NCBI RefSeq assembly: GCF_018531465.1
Contig: NZ_JAHDTF010000049.1
Span: 1 to 64,000 of the forward strand
DNA: 64,000 bases
Source of the DNA: Sphaerisporangium fuscum
GTDB lineage: Bacteria > Actinomycetota > Actinomycetes > Streptosporangiales > Streptosporangiaceae
Reading direction: 5' to 3'
Shown here: positions 25,007 through 33,279 of the stretch, one piece after another
How the letters are laid out: every line of letters starts with the position of its first letter
Position numbering within the stretch: position 1 is the stretch's first letter
Position numbers and translations under genes: made by a program
The notes under the pieces: generated by a model
Database searches by the model: none
Seen by the model: only the letters and a program-made list of their open reading frames with translations
What the model was told of the DNA's origin: nothing

Positions 25007-26137
25007 CCACACTCGACCTGGCCGGCCTGGACACCCGCCCCTCCCAGGTCTGGGGCGCGGTCCGCCTGGTCCCCCTCGTCCGCGCCGAGCCCTTCGCCGA
25101 CCTACGCCTGCACCGGCGGGTGTACGGCGACGAGATCGGTTCGGTCCAGGTCGGGCCCCGGACGTCGTACTTCTCCTACGTCCCGCACGCGTTCGTGGCG
25201 CACTGGACCGGCGACGGCACGCCGGCCGCCGCGTACGGCACGCAGTTGTCGACGGTCCCGGACGCGGGACCCCGCTCGATGCCGCTGCGGTTCCACCGCC
25301 GGATGGCCCGCCGCGAGCACGGCGACCGGCTGCGCTTCCTGCCCCTGCACCTGGCCCTGGAGGGGTACCTGGCGCTCCACTTCGGCGGCCCGTCGATCGC
25401 CTGGGAGGAGTGGTCGCAGCGCGCGATCCGCCAGGGCCTGTCGCCGCGTGTCGAGGAGGCGTACGTCGGGGCGCAGGTCCAGGGGCTGGCCGACGCGCTG
25501 CGGGTGTTCGAGATCCACCCGGGCCAGTGCGGGGTGATGGTGTACGCCGCCGACGCGCTCGCCGCCGCTTTCGTCGTACCCCACCCCGACGACTACCGCC
25601 TGCTGCACCAGACCCTCCTGCTGGACCTGTACGGCGAGCTGATCCACCACTACGCGACGCTGGTGGCGGGTGTGCCGGACTTCCGCGCCCGCCTGCGCGA
25701 CCACGAGATCCGCTCGCCGGCCGACCTGCGGGCCGCGGCGGACGAGCAGGAACGCGCGTGGGCGGCGTTCCACGACTCCACCATGGCCGGCGATCTGCTG
25801 TCGCCCTCCTACACCTTCGAGAGGGTCCACCGGATGGGGCGCTTCACGCTGTCCCGGTTCATGCCGCCCTTCCGTCCGAAGGAGCAGAACCACATCGGTG
25901 AGGTGATCACCGACGACGGGGGCCGCGTCGCCTATCTCAAGACCTTCCGGCTCTCGGAAAGCCAGGTGCGCCGCGGCCACCTGCTCAGCCTGCTGGCCGC
26001 CCATGACTGGAACACGGCGCACACCGGCCGCCGCGATGGGTCTCAGCGAGGCGGCCCTGGGCATGCGGCTGGAGTCGGCGGGCTTCGGCTTCCTGCTCCG
26101 GCAGGACGTCCTGGACGGCTACCGCAAGCGGGCCTGA
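25003..26137 (+). pseudogene. ARPP-2-type protein with C-terminal HTH, frameshifted near 26026
   Basis: The ATG at 25003 overlaps the preceding stop by 4 bp. The first frame gives about 340 residues resembling the 'ARG and rhodanese-phosphatase superfamily-associated protein' (ARPP-2) family, with blocks FVAHWTGDGTPAAAYG, FLPLHLALEGYLALHFGGPSIAWEEW and FHPGQ-like IHPGQCGVMVYAADALAAAF. After SLLAAHDWNTAHT the frame slips: removing one G of the CCGGCC at about 26023-26028 restores a Fis-like helix-turn-helix, AAMGLSEAALGMRLESAGFGF, and a stop at 26135. Without that, the frame runs on into unrelated sequence. The family is encoded with TROVE/VWA proteins and RNA-repair enzymes. A sequencing error in the GC run is a possible alternative. 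Confidence 0.65.
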
Positions 26138-26895
26138 GCCGCGGGGGCCAGGCGGGAGCCGGGGAAGGGGGCCAGGAGGGTCTCGCGCCAGGGGCCCTCC
26201 AGGTAGTGGCGGGCGCGCTTCTGCCAGTCGAGGAGGCGGGGGTCGGGCGTGACCTCGTCGTCCAGGCCGAGTGCGGCGTCGCGGGCGCGCTGGGTCGCGA
26301 GGTGGTCGTCGAGCGACATGCCCCAGATGGTGACGACCTCGGTGTCGCAGAACAGCACCTCGTACAGGCCGACCAGCCGGTGGCCGTGGTCGGCGAGGAT
26401 CGGGAGGCGTTCCTCCTTCACCGCCGCCAGGTAGTCCAGGGCCGCCCCCGGCCGCACCCTCGCGCTTTCGAACAGGTAGAACGGCGCGGCGTACCCCTCG
26501 GCGAGCAGGTCGGCGACGGCGGGGCTGTCGTGGGCGGCGCCGAGGGGGCGGGAGAAGGCGGAGAACCGCAGGTCGTCGATGTCGGACAGGAACAGCTTGT
26601 CGTCGACGCCGTCGTAGATGTTCATCATCTGCCGCCAGCCGCCGTCCCAGCCGCCGTGGCAGTCCCACAGCGTGACGGCCTTGAACTGCGGGTGACCGGT
26701 GATGCCCACGGCGTAGAAGGCTCCGACCAGGTCGATCTCGCGCGACCGGATGGACAGGCCCTGGGTGAGCTCGGGCCGGTCGAGCCGCTCGTCCTCCTTC
26801 TTGTACCTGGTCAGCCAGGTGAGGTACTCCAGCGGCTTGCGCGAGTTCATCGGGCGGAAGTCGACCTCTTCGACCAGATAGATGCCACGGCGCAT
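26119..26895 (-). CDS. Uncharacterised protein, NIPSNAP-like/dimeric alpha-beta barrel suspected
   Basis: 258 residues from ATG 26895 with GGGAG upstream. Two similar halves each begin with a hydrophobic strand plus 'Y/L-EV' pattern (GIYLVEEVDFRPM at the start; GLYEVLFCDTEVVTIWGM near residue 173), and the centre has AVTLWDCHGGWDGGWRQMM. The duplicated pattern suggests a dimeric alpha-beta-barrel protein of the kind often encoded with catabolic oxygenases, but I do not recognise the family with certainty. Its 3' end overlaps the convergent ARPP gene by 19 bp. A spaced inverted repeat related to the CAAGCGCTTG operators lies just upstream. Confidence 0.6.
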   Translation of the reverse strand: MRRGIYLVEEVDFRPMNSRKPLEYLTWLTRYKKEDERLDRPELTQGLSIRSREIDLVGAFYAVGITGHPQFKAVTLWDCHGGWDGGWRQMMNIYDGVDDKLFLSDIDDLRFSAFSRPLGAAHDSPAVADLLAEGYAAPFYLFESARVRPGAALDYLAAVKEERLPILADHGHRLVGLYEVLFCDTEVVTIWGMSLDDHLATQRARDAALGLDDEVTPDPRLLDWQKRARHYLEGPWRETLLAPFPGSRLAPAAQARLR

Positions 26896-26910
26896 CGCAC
26901 TCTCCCGTCA

Positions 26911-26926
26911 CCAAGCTAACGCTTGG
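26911..26926. promoter_or_regulatory. CCAAGC-N4-GCTTGG inverted repeat
   Basis: CCAAGC (26911-26916) and GCTTGG (26921-26926) are perfect 6-bp arms separated by TAAC, 16 bp upstream of the start at 26895. The half-site matches that of the CAAGCGCTTG palindromes elsewhere in the window but with a longer spacer, so it may bind a related TetR-type protein rather than the same one. Confidence 0.45.
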
Positions 26927-27070
26927 TCGAAGAGTAGCTGCGGGGAGAGGCCCGGACAAGAAGGGGCACTCACACCGGGACCGCCCTTGACGCGGGAACC
27001 GGGTACTCCGCCGTAGCGCCCTCGAACCAGGGGCGGCGGGGCGCGGAGGGCGGGGTGGGCCGCGTCTCCG

Positions 27071-27346
27071 TCAGCCGCCCACCACGGGCTGGGGCTGCGG
27101 GCCCTGGCCGGTCAGCCATTCGAGGACGCGGCGGTGGCCGCGGCGGGCGTCCTCGAAGTGACCCCAGCGCCAGTACCTGGGCTGGTCACGGACTCCGGTG
27201 ACCCAGGTGCGGTAGGAGACCGGGCGGGAGCCGTCCTCAGTGGAGGCCGCGGACGCGACTCCGTACGTACGGATCACGACGCGGCCCCCCGGCGCGAAAA
27301 GCACGTCGTCCGCCACGGGATAGAGAGTCATCTGGTCCAGCATCAC
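27071..27346 (-). CDS. Hypothetical protein, 91 residues
   Basis: No family recognised. The protein is soluble, aromatic-rich in the middle (YRTWVTGVRDQPRYWRWGHFEDARRGHRRVLEWL) and ends in a Gly/Pro/Gln tail. The first codons GTG-ATG at 27346 and 27343 follow GGGGGACC. It stands alone between a divergent catabolic gene and the DUF397-XRE pair. Coding is supported by the non-random, foldable composition compared with the other frames. Confidence 0.55.
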   Translation of the reverse strand: MMLDQMTLYPVADDVLFAPGGRVVIRTYGVASAASTEDGSRPVSYRTWVTGVRDQPRYWRWGHFEDARRGHRRVLEWLTGQGPQPQPVVGG

Positions 27347-27463
27347 GGTCCCCCACGAATGTCACTGGAAGTGGACGAATCCAGTGTGCCGGATCGATGA
27401 CAGGCCCCGGTTACACGATCAGCGCTCTCCGGTTAACCGGACTCGCGGCATGTGAACAGGGTG

Positions 27464-27700
27464 TTACGCGACGAGATTGTCGAACTCGCCGTCCTTGACG
27501 CCGAGCACCAGGGCGCGGATCTCGTCACGGGTGTAGATCAGGGCCGGTCCGTCCGGGTAACGGGAGTTACGGACGGCGACGCCCCCGTCGGGGAGTTTGG
27601 CAAGCTCGACGCAGTTGCCCTGCGAATTGCTGTGAACACTCTTGCGCCACGCGACGCCGGTCAGACTCGTCGCCGGCATTCCGTTATAGGGCTGGTTCAT
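27464..27700 (-). CDS. DUF397 domain-containing protein
   Basis: 78 residues. The DUF397 signature is clear: GVAWRKSVHSNSQGNCVELAKLPDGGVAVRNSRYPDGPALIYTRDEIRALVLGVKDGEFD. These small actinomycete proteins are encoded next to XRE regulators with a DUF5753 domain and appear to work as antagonists or cofactors of those regulators. The ATG follows the XRE stop directly (TAG then ATG, no gap), so the two are translationally linked. Confidence 0.93.
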   Translation of the reverse strand: MNQPYNGMPATSLTGVAWRKSVHSNSQGNCVELAKLPDGGVAVRNSRYPDGPALIYTRDEIRALVLGVKDGEFDNLVA

Positions 27701-28567
27701 CTAGATCTCTCTGAGTATGTCGCCGAGTATCTCGGCAGTGCCCCCGGGGGTTGTGCTCTCGATGCACAGCTGTTCCATGGCGGTGAGGTACGGGTCGATA
27801 TCCTCACGTTTGTCCAAGTAAAGGGCACCCCACAGCTGCTCGACGTAGACCACGTCCGACAGGTCGGACTCGGGAAAACGCAGGATGGTGAACGCTCCAC
27901 CCTCGGCCGCATGCATGCCGAACTGGAACGGCATCACCTGCAACGTGATGGCCGGCAGGCTCGCGACCGCCATCAGATGCTGAAGCTGCTCATACATGAT
28001 CTCCTTGCCACCGATCGGCCGCCGGAGTGCGGCCTCGTCGATGACCGCCCACAGTTTCGGTCCGTCGTTTCGGGTGAGACGCTCCTGCCGTTGCATGCGC
28101 AGATGCACACGACGTTCGATCTCGTCGTCGGAGACGTCCGGAAGCCCGAGCCTGATCACCGTCCGGGCGTACGCCGCCGTCTGGAGGAGACCCGGCACGA
28201 ACTGCACTTCGTAGGTGCGGATGACCGAGGCCGCCTCCTCGAGCCCGACGTAGGTCGAGAACCATGAGGGGAGGAGATCGCTGTACTTGTGCCACCATCC
28301 GGGAGTGTTCGCCTCGCGGACCATCTCGAGCAGCGCACGACGATCGGCGTCGTCGTCGACGCCGTAGAGCGTGAGCAGATCCTCGACGTCACGCGTCTTG
28401 AACCCCACGCGCCCGAGCTCCATCCGGCTGATCTTCGACTCGGAGGCGCGGATGTGAAAACCCGCGACCTCACGGGTTAGCCCCCGCTCCTCACGCAGCC
28501 TGCGTAGGCTTGCGCCCAGCATGATGCGGCGTACCGTTGAGCCGGAACCAGGCGGATCGATGGACAC
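27701..28567 (-). CDS. XRE family regulator with DUF5753 domain
   Basis: 288 residues from GTG 28567, which has CCGGAGGAAAG upstream. Residues 15-72 form an XRE helix-turn-helix (LGASLRRLREERGLTREVAGFHIRASESKISRMELGRVGFK), and the rest is the DUF5753 domain with the usual ETxA-like patch replaced by VIRTYEVQFVPGLLQTAAYARTVI and a C-terminal VVYVEQLWGALYLDKREDIDPY. Such regulators control development and antibiotic genes in Streptomyces and pair with DUF397 proteins. The HATPase gene diverges 158 bp away. Confidence 0.93.
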   Translation of the reverse strand: MSIDPPGSGSTVRRIMLGASLRRLREERGLTREVAGFHIRASESKISRMELGRVGFKTRDVEDLLTLYGVDDDADRRALLEMVREANTPGWWHKYSDLLPSWFSTYVGLEEAASVIRTYEVQFVPGLLQTAAYARTVIRLGLPDVSDDEIERRVHLRMQRQERLTRNDGPKLWAVIDEAALRRPIGGKEIMYEQLQHLMAVASLPAITLQVMPFQFGMHAAEGGAFTILRFPESDLSDVVYVEQLWGALYLDKREDIDPYLTAMEQLCIESTTPGGTAEILGDILREI

Positions 28568-28656
28568 GTGCTTTCCTCCGGTTGTGGACTGGATCACAGT
28601 CTGTCAAAGATCGCGCGTGTGGTCCCCCTTCGTTCACTCCCAGGGCTAACCGTAGC

Positions 28657-28735
28657 GCCTGCACGACCCTTCTGCACGTGCATTCGCTCTTGCACCTGCA
28701 CAGGAGTTTGCATCATCATGATCCCGTGCACTCCA
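28657..28735. promoter_or_regulatory. Cluster of TGCAC repeats in the XRE/HATPase divergent region
   Basis: TGCAC occurs at 28660, 28673, 28691, 28697 and 28727, and TGCACGTGCA (28673-28682) is a perfect 10-bp palindrome. The cluster fills the space between the XRE start and the HATPase start and is less GC-rich than its surroundings. It is a plausible operator array for the XRE protein; no binding data can be read from sequence. Confidence 0.4.
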
Positions 28736-29247
28736 CGGACCTGACACGTGGGCAAAACCAGTGGTCGGCCTTCGATTGGTGGCCTCCTGTCGGCTGGTGG
28801 CCCCTACCCGCCCGCGATCTCACGCCCCCTGGAGCCGGCACGTCGAGTGCCACCTTCGTGCTCCCACCCCGCGCCGAATCCGTCCATTCCGCCCGCAGCT
28901 ACGCGGCGGGCAGCCTCATGGGCTGGCGCATGGCCGACCTGGTGGAGGACATGGAGCTCGTGGTGTCCGAGCTGGCGACCAACGCCCTGCGCCACGGCCT
29001 GGTGCTCGACCCGCAGAACCGTCGGCGCGGCACCGCCGAGCCGATCCGGATGTCGATGATCCGCCGCGACTCCCTGGTGACCTGCGTCTTCGCCGACCCC
29101 GGCTCCGCCGCGCCCGTCATGCGCGATCCGTCCCCGCTGGAGCCCGGCGGGATGGGCCTGCACATCGTGGAGTCGATGAGCCTGCGATGGGGCTGGAACC
29201 CGCTGCTCCCCTTCGGCAAGGTCGTCTGGGCCGTCCTCAAGAGCTGA
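28726..29247 (+). CDS. HATPase_c_2 ATP-binding protein
   Basis: 173 residues from GTG 28726; the open frame continues upstream but would overlap the divergent XRE start, so a downstream start is needed. GHKL motifs are present: EDMELVVSELATNALRHG (N-box) near residue 70, VFADPGSAAPV (G1-like) near 122, and GGMGLHIVESMSLRWGW (G2) near 142. Such proteins commonly accompany XRE-DUF397 pairs in actinomycetes and resemble anti-sigma kinases. A tryptophan-rich N-terminal stretch of about 35 residues is unusual. Confidence 0.85.
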   Translation: MHSTDLTRGQNQWSAFDWWPPVGWWPLPARDLTPPGAGTSSATFVLPPRAESVHSARSYAAGSLMGWRMADLVEDMELVVSELATNALRHGLVLDPQNRRRGTAEPIRMSMIRRDSLVTCVFADPGSAAPVMRDPSPLEPGGMGLHIVESMSLRWGWNPLLPFGKVVWAVLKS

Positions 29248-29251
29248 GCGG

Positions 29252-30027
29252 ACGGTCGACCGCCTCGCGCCGCTCCCACTGGCCGCGGTTCTCGAAGAAC
29301 GCGAGCGTGCCGCCGCCGGCGGCGTTGCGCGTGGTCTCGTTGCCCGCGACGGCCGGCGGCACCACGAACATGCCGAGCTCCATGTCCGGCAGAACCTGCT
29401 CGCCGGTCACCAGTCGGATGATGATGTCGTCGCGTGGCTCATTCAGCCGTGCTTTTCCGAGTTGGATGCCATACTCAAACAAACCGAACAACTCGGCCGT
29501 GTCCACTCTGGAGAACTCCGGGTCGTCGAAACCGATGAGCCTGTTCGACCAGTGGAAGATCTTCTCTCGGTCCTCCGGGGGCACGCCGAGCAGTTCGCAC
29601 ACATAGAGCGGCAAGGGCGCGGCGATCTCGGTGACGAAGTCGGCCGTGCTCCACTGACCTGGTCGATGAGCTCGTCGCAGATACCCCGGATGTGGTCCTC
29701 CGGCTTCCCGATCATCCGCGGTGTGAACCCGCGGTTGACGATGGAGATGTCGCGGTGTGCTGGGGCGGGTCCTGGTTGAGCATGATGAGCCGGTCGCGGG
29801 CGAGAGCCTCCTCCGTGCGCTCGTACAACATCGACGACTTGAGCTGGGAGGAGAACAGTTCGGGGTGACGTGACACGTGAGTCACGTCCTCGTGGCGGTT
29901 GATCGCCCAGAAGCCCGGCCCTCCCGGATCGGGGTGCCGGCGAGTGCTCCCGGAGCCACGAGTACTGATCCCAGGGCACGCCCTGCTCGTACCGATCCGC
30001 GGAGAAGATGTTGATCTCGGGGTTCAT
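29252..30027 (-). pseudogene. Decayed cytochrome P450
   Basis: Pieces of one P450 are spread over different frames. The start MNPEINIFSADRYEQGVPWDQY is at 30027; RDISIVNRGFTPRMIGKPEDHIRGICDELIDQV (C-helix region) follows near 29700 in the same frame; then the frame changes and MPLYVCELLGVPPEDREKIFHWSNRLIGFDDPEF continues from about 29614, up to an I-helix-like VVPPAVAGNETTRNA near 29340. The haem-ligand region is missing: the sequence stops at the neighbouring HATPase gene. The visible part resembles CYP125/CYP124-like steroid or lipid hydroxylases. Several frameshifts plus the 3' deletion exclude function. Confidence 0.85.
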
Positions 30028-30184
30028 GGATTCAGGGTCTATTCGGCTACGTCGATCCCGCCGAGCCGGGGCTCTGCACTACGGTTGCTTCTTGTTGACA
30101 CCCTCCCCCGCCTCCGTCCAAGCGGACGTGGCGCAGGTTTCCGACATACGGTGACTCCCCCGCGAGACCCTCGAGAGAGCTGTG

Positions 30185-32566
30185 ATGGATGATCACCTGC
30201 TCGACTGGCTGACGACCCTTGATGAAGATCGGCTCGCTCGCGTCCTCGCGGGCCGCCCCGACGCGATCGCGGCGCCCTGGCCACGCCGCCTCGACACCCT
30301 GGCCCGGCGCCTGGGCGACAACTTCGCCGTCATGGAGGTCATGCGCGGGCTCCCCCTCCCCCCGCTGGAGATCCTCCAGGCCTGCCTGGTGATCGGTGAG
30401 CGCGCCACCCCCGACGAGCTGGCGCGCTTCCTCGGAGTGACCACCGCCGAGGTCCTCCCCTGGCTCGAACGCCTCTACGACCACGCCCTCGTCTGGCCCG
30501 GACGCGACGGGCGCCTCCACCTCGCCGGAGCCGTCGCCCGCTGGTGGACGGCACCATGCGGGCTCGGCGACCCCCTCGCCTCCTACCTCGACTCCTGGAC
30601 CCTCAACATCGAGGGCCTGCGCCGCATCGGCCGCGGCCTCGGCCTGGCCTCCCAGGGCGGGCGGCGCCAGCTCATCACCCGCCTCACCGCCGCACTGGCC
30701 GACCCCGACCGGCTTTCGGCCCTGCTGCAGGACGCGCCCGACGGCACGGTCAGCCTGCTCGACGAGTTCGCCTGGGACGGCCCGGTGCGCGGCGTGGACG
30801 GCAACCGCTTCCTCACCCCCGGGACGCCGGAGAAGTGGGCCGCCGACCGCGGACTGCTCTACCGCACCCAGTGGGACATGGCCGAGATGCCCCGCGAGGT
30901 GGCCCTGGCCCTGCGCGGGCCCGACTACCACCCGCCGTTCACCCCCGAGCCGCCCAGCCTCGGCACCGTCCCGGCGGACGGCGAGGCCGTCGACCATGCC
31001 ATGTGCCTGGCCGCGCCGCACGCCCTCGACCGGGCCACCGCCCTGCTGGAGAACACCGACAAGACCCCGCTCCCCCTGCTGAAGGGCGGCGGCGTCGGGG
31101 TCCGCGAGGTTCGCAGGGTCGTCAAGGAGACCGGCTGCACCGAGGAGGAGACCCGGCTGCTGCTGGAGGTCTGCGCCGTCGCCCGGCTCCTCTCCCTCGA
31201 CGAGGCCGCCGGCGGCCTGGTGCCGACCAAGCGGTTCGACGCCTGGCGGCTGGAGGACGCCCCGGCGCGGCTGCGCGTGCTGCTGTCGGCCTGGTGGCGC
31301 ATGGAACGTTCGTCCCTGCGCCGCGGCGGAGGCAGGTATCCCACGGTGCTCGGCGACGACCCCGCCGGTGAGACCGTGGCCCGCATCCGGTGGGCCGTGC
31401 TCGCCACGCTCGCCACCCTGCCCGAAGGCACCGCGTTCGCGAGCCTGCCCGAGCTGGTGCAGGCGGTGCACTGGCGCTCCCCGCTGCTCGACGGCGACCT
31501 GCTGGCCGAGTGCTGCCCGGCCGTCCTCACCGAGGCGCGGCTGCTGGGACTGGTGGAGTCCGGCACCCTGACCGACCTCGGCCGCGCGCTCGCCGCCCTC
31601 GGCTCCGGCGTCGCCGGCGACGAGCAGGACGAGACCGTGCCACAGGTCGAGCGCGACCCCGGGCTGGTCGAGGCCTCGGTGCACGCGCTGGCGAGCGCGC
31701 AGCGCACGGCGCTCTTCGGGGCCGACCTCACGGCCGTCGTGACCGGGCCGCCCGCCGCCGAGCTCGCGAGCCTGCTGGACCGCGCCGCCGACCGGGAGTC
31801 GCAGGGGACGGCGTCGGTGTGGCGGTTCAGCGCGGCGAGCGTGCGGCGCGCCCTCGACGCCGGGTACTCCGCCGACGCGCTGCTGGAGGAGCTCGGCACG
31901 GCGGGCGCCATCCCGCAGCCGCTGGCCTACCTCGTCAGGGACGTGGCGCGGCGGCACGGCGAGGTCACCGTCACCACGGTGGGCTGCATCATCCAGGGCT
32001 CCGACCCGGCGCTGCTCGCCGAGATCGCCGCGCATCGCCGCCTCGCCCGGCTCGGCCTGCGGCTGCTGGCCCCGACCGTACTCGCCGGGACCGCACCGGC
32101 CGAGCGTACGCTGGCCGCCCTGCGCGACGCCGGGTACGCCCCCGTCCCGGTGGACGACACCGGGGAGATCGCGGTGAAGCGGGAGCCGCAGGGCGGGCGG
32201 TTGATCCTGCTTCCGGGCGGCCGGGTGGCCGAACTGGAGGAACCGCAGCCGCTGATCACCGACCCGCCGCCCGACCCGCGCGAGCACGCCCGTCGCCTGG
32301 TGCGCGGCCGCGACGAGGAACGCCACACCGGCCAGACCTGGGCGGTCATCGGCCGCCTGGCGACCCGGCTGCCCACCGCACAGCAGTCCCTGCTCGGCTT
32401 CGTGGTCGACCGCGGCGTACGCGCCCTCATCACCCTGTCCGACGGCCTGACCGCCACCATCAGCCACGGCGAACTCCGCCGCGGCGTCCTGGACGCCTGG
32501 TGCGAGGAAGCCGGCGACTACCTCGAGTTCCCCCTGGCCGAGATCGCCTCGGTGACCAGCGGCTGA
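30185..32566 (+). CDS. Helicase-associated domain-containing protein (XPB partner type)
   Basis: 793 residues from ATG 30185 (a GTG directly before it is also possible). The protein lacks Walker motifs. It matches the actinobacterial 'helicase C-terminal/associated domain' proteins: winged-helix-like repeats at residues 55-120 (CLVIGERATPDELARFLGVTTAEVLPWLERLYDHALV), a middle region, and a conserved C-terminal domain from about 540 (YLVRDVARRHGEVTVTTVGCIIQGSDPALLAEI), ending SHGELRRGVLDAWCEEAGDYLEFPLAEIASV. In related genomes it is encoded with an XPB-type DNA-repair helicase and a cold-shock gene; neither is in this window. It presumably binds nucleic acid. Confidence 0.85.
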   Translation: MDDHLLDWLTTLDEDRLARVLAGRPDAIAAPWPRRLDTLARRLGDNFAVMEVMRGLPLPPLEILQACLVIGERATPDELARFLGVTTAEVLPWLERLYDHALVWPGRDGRLHLAGAVARWWTAPCGLGDPLASYLDSWTLNIEGLRRIGRGLGLASQGGRRQLITRLTAALADPDRLSALLQDAPDGTVSLLDEFAWDGPVRGVDGNRFLTPGTPEKWAADRGLLYRTQWDMAEMPREVALALRGPDYHPPFTPEPPSLGTVPADGEAVDHAMCLAAPHALDRATALLENTDKTPLPLLKGGGVGVREVRRVVKETGCTEEETRLLLEVCAVARLLSLDEAAGGLVPTKRFDAWRLEDAPARLRVLLSAWWRMERSSLRRGGGRYPTVLGDDPAGETVARIRWAVLATLATLPEGTAFASLPELVQAVHWRSPLLDGDLLAECCPAVLTEARLLGLVESGTLTDLGRALAALGSGVAGDEQDETVPQVERDPGLVEASVHALASAQRTALFGADLTAVVTGPPAAELASLLDRAADRESQGTASVWRFSAASVRRALDAGYSADALLEELGTAGAIPQPLAYLVRDVARRHGEVTVTTVGCIIQGSDPALLAEIAAHRRLARLGLRLLAPTVLAGTAPAERTLAALRDAGYAPVPVDDTGEIAVKREPQGGRLILLPGGRVAELEEPQPLITDPPPDPREHARRLVRGRDEERHTGQTWAVIGRLATRLPTAQQSLLGFVVDRGVRALITLSDGLTATISHGELRRGVLDAWCEEAGDYLEFPLAEIASVTSG

Positions 32567-32945
32567 CTCTCCACCGACGCGGCTATAAGAGGTCCGCCTT
32601 CGGCCGCCCTGGCCTGGGGAACCTGGGTGGGCGGCAGTGACGAGCCGGGGACGTGTGGAACGGGCGGGCGTTCATCGGTTGAGGGACGGCATGAAGACTC
32701 GCCCTGTCCAGGAGCTCTCACGCTGCCGCTACTCGTGCCGTCGATGGCTCTTCTTGCCGACGAAGCCCAGAAAGGCTCGACAGCCAGCGAAAAGTACATA
32801 TTTTCCGTGACCTTCGCCCAGGTCACGGGGGCATTTCGGGTGTCCGGCCGACTTTTCCAGGCATGACCACGGTTTCCGGGGGCACAGAGGCGGCGGGAGT
32901 GGTCGTGCCGTTTCCTTTTTCGACACCAGGGTGGAGGCGGAGCGG
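32567..32945. other. Gene-free interval
   Basis: 379 bp after the helicase-associated gene. Both strands carry short open frames of fewer than 110 codons, but none has a ribosome site together with a credible protein composition. A less GC-rich patch at 32760-32830 may hold a promoter for the small gene at 32946. Confidence 0.45.
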
Positions 32946-33155
32946 ATGGAGACCCTCAAAGGACACCGCGGATCGCTGCTGTCGTGGGGACTGGCGGCTG
33001 TGGAGGAAAGGCTCACCGAACTGGCCCAGGCCGTCCACCTCCGGCACCACTGGTACACCATCGAGATGATCGGCCTCGTCGTCACCCAGCAGTGCGCCGA
33101 CTGCGAGCGAACCCGGGTGCGGGTCCGCTCCCCCAAGCTCATGCGAACGGCCTGA
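32946..33155 (+). CDS. Small hypothetical protein, 69 residues
   Basis: From ATG 32946, preceded by GGAGGCGGAGCGG. The sequence METLKGHRGSLLSWGLAAVE starts a helix-rich region followed by VVTQQCADCERTRVRVRSPK, with a single CxxC pair near residue 51 that could bind metal only with a partner. No family recognised. It converges with the penicillin acylase gene 125 bp away. Real coding status is uncertain. Confidence 0.4.
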   Translation: METLKGHRGSLLSWGLAAVEERLTELAQAVHLRHHWYTIEMIGLVVTQQCADCERTRVRVRSPKLMRTA

Positions 33156-33279
33156 GAACACCTGCAAGATCACGGCAGGCGCTCCCGCCGACCCCGCCGC
33201 ACGCCGTCCCACCCACTCGCCGCACACCACCCCACCGACCCCGGTGGCGAGCGAGACCGCGACAGCGGGTGAAGTCAGG

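Noticed and set aside
30047..32467. 806-codon open frame on the minus strand
   Set aside because: Antisense shadow of the helicase-associated protein gene; it also runs through repeats of Gly/Gln/Arg without domain signatures.
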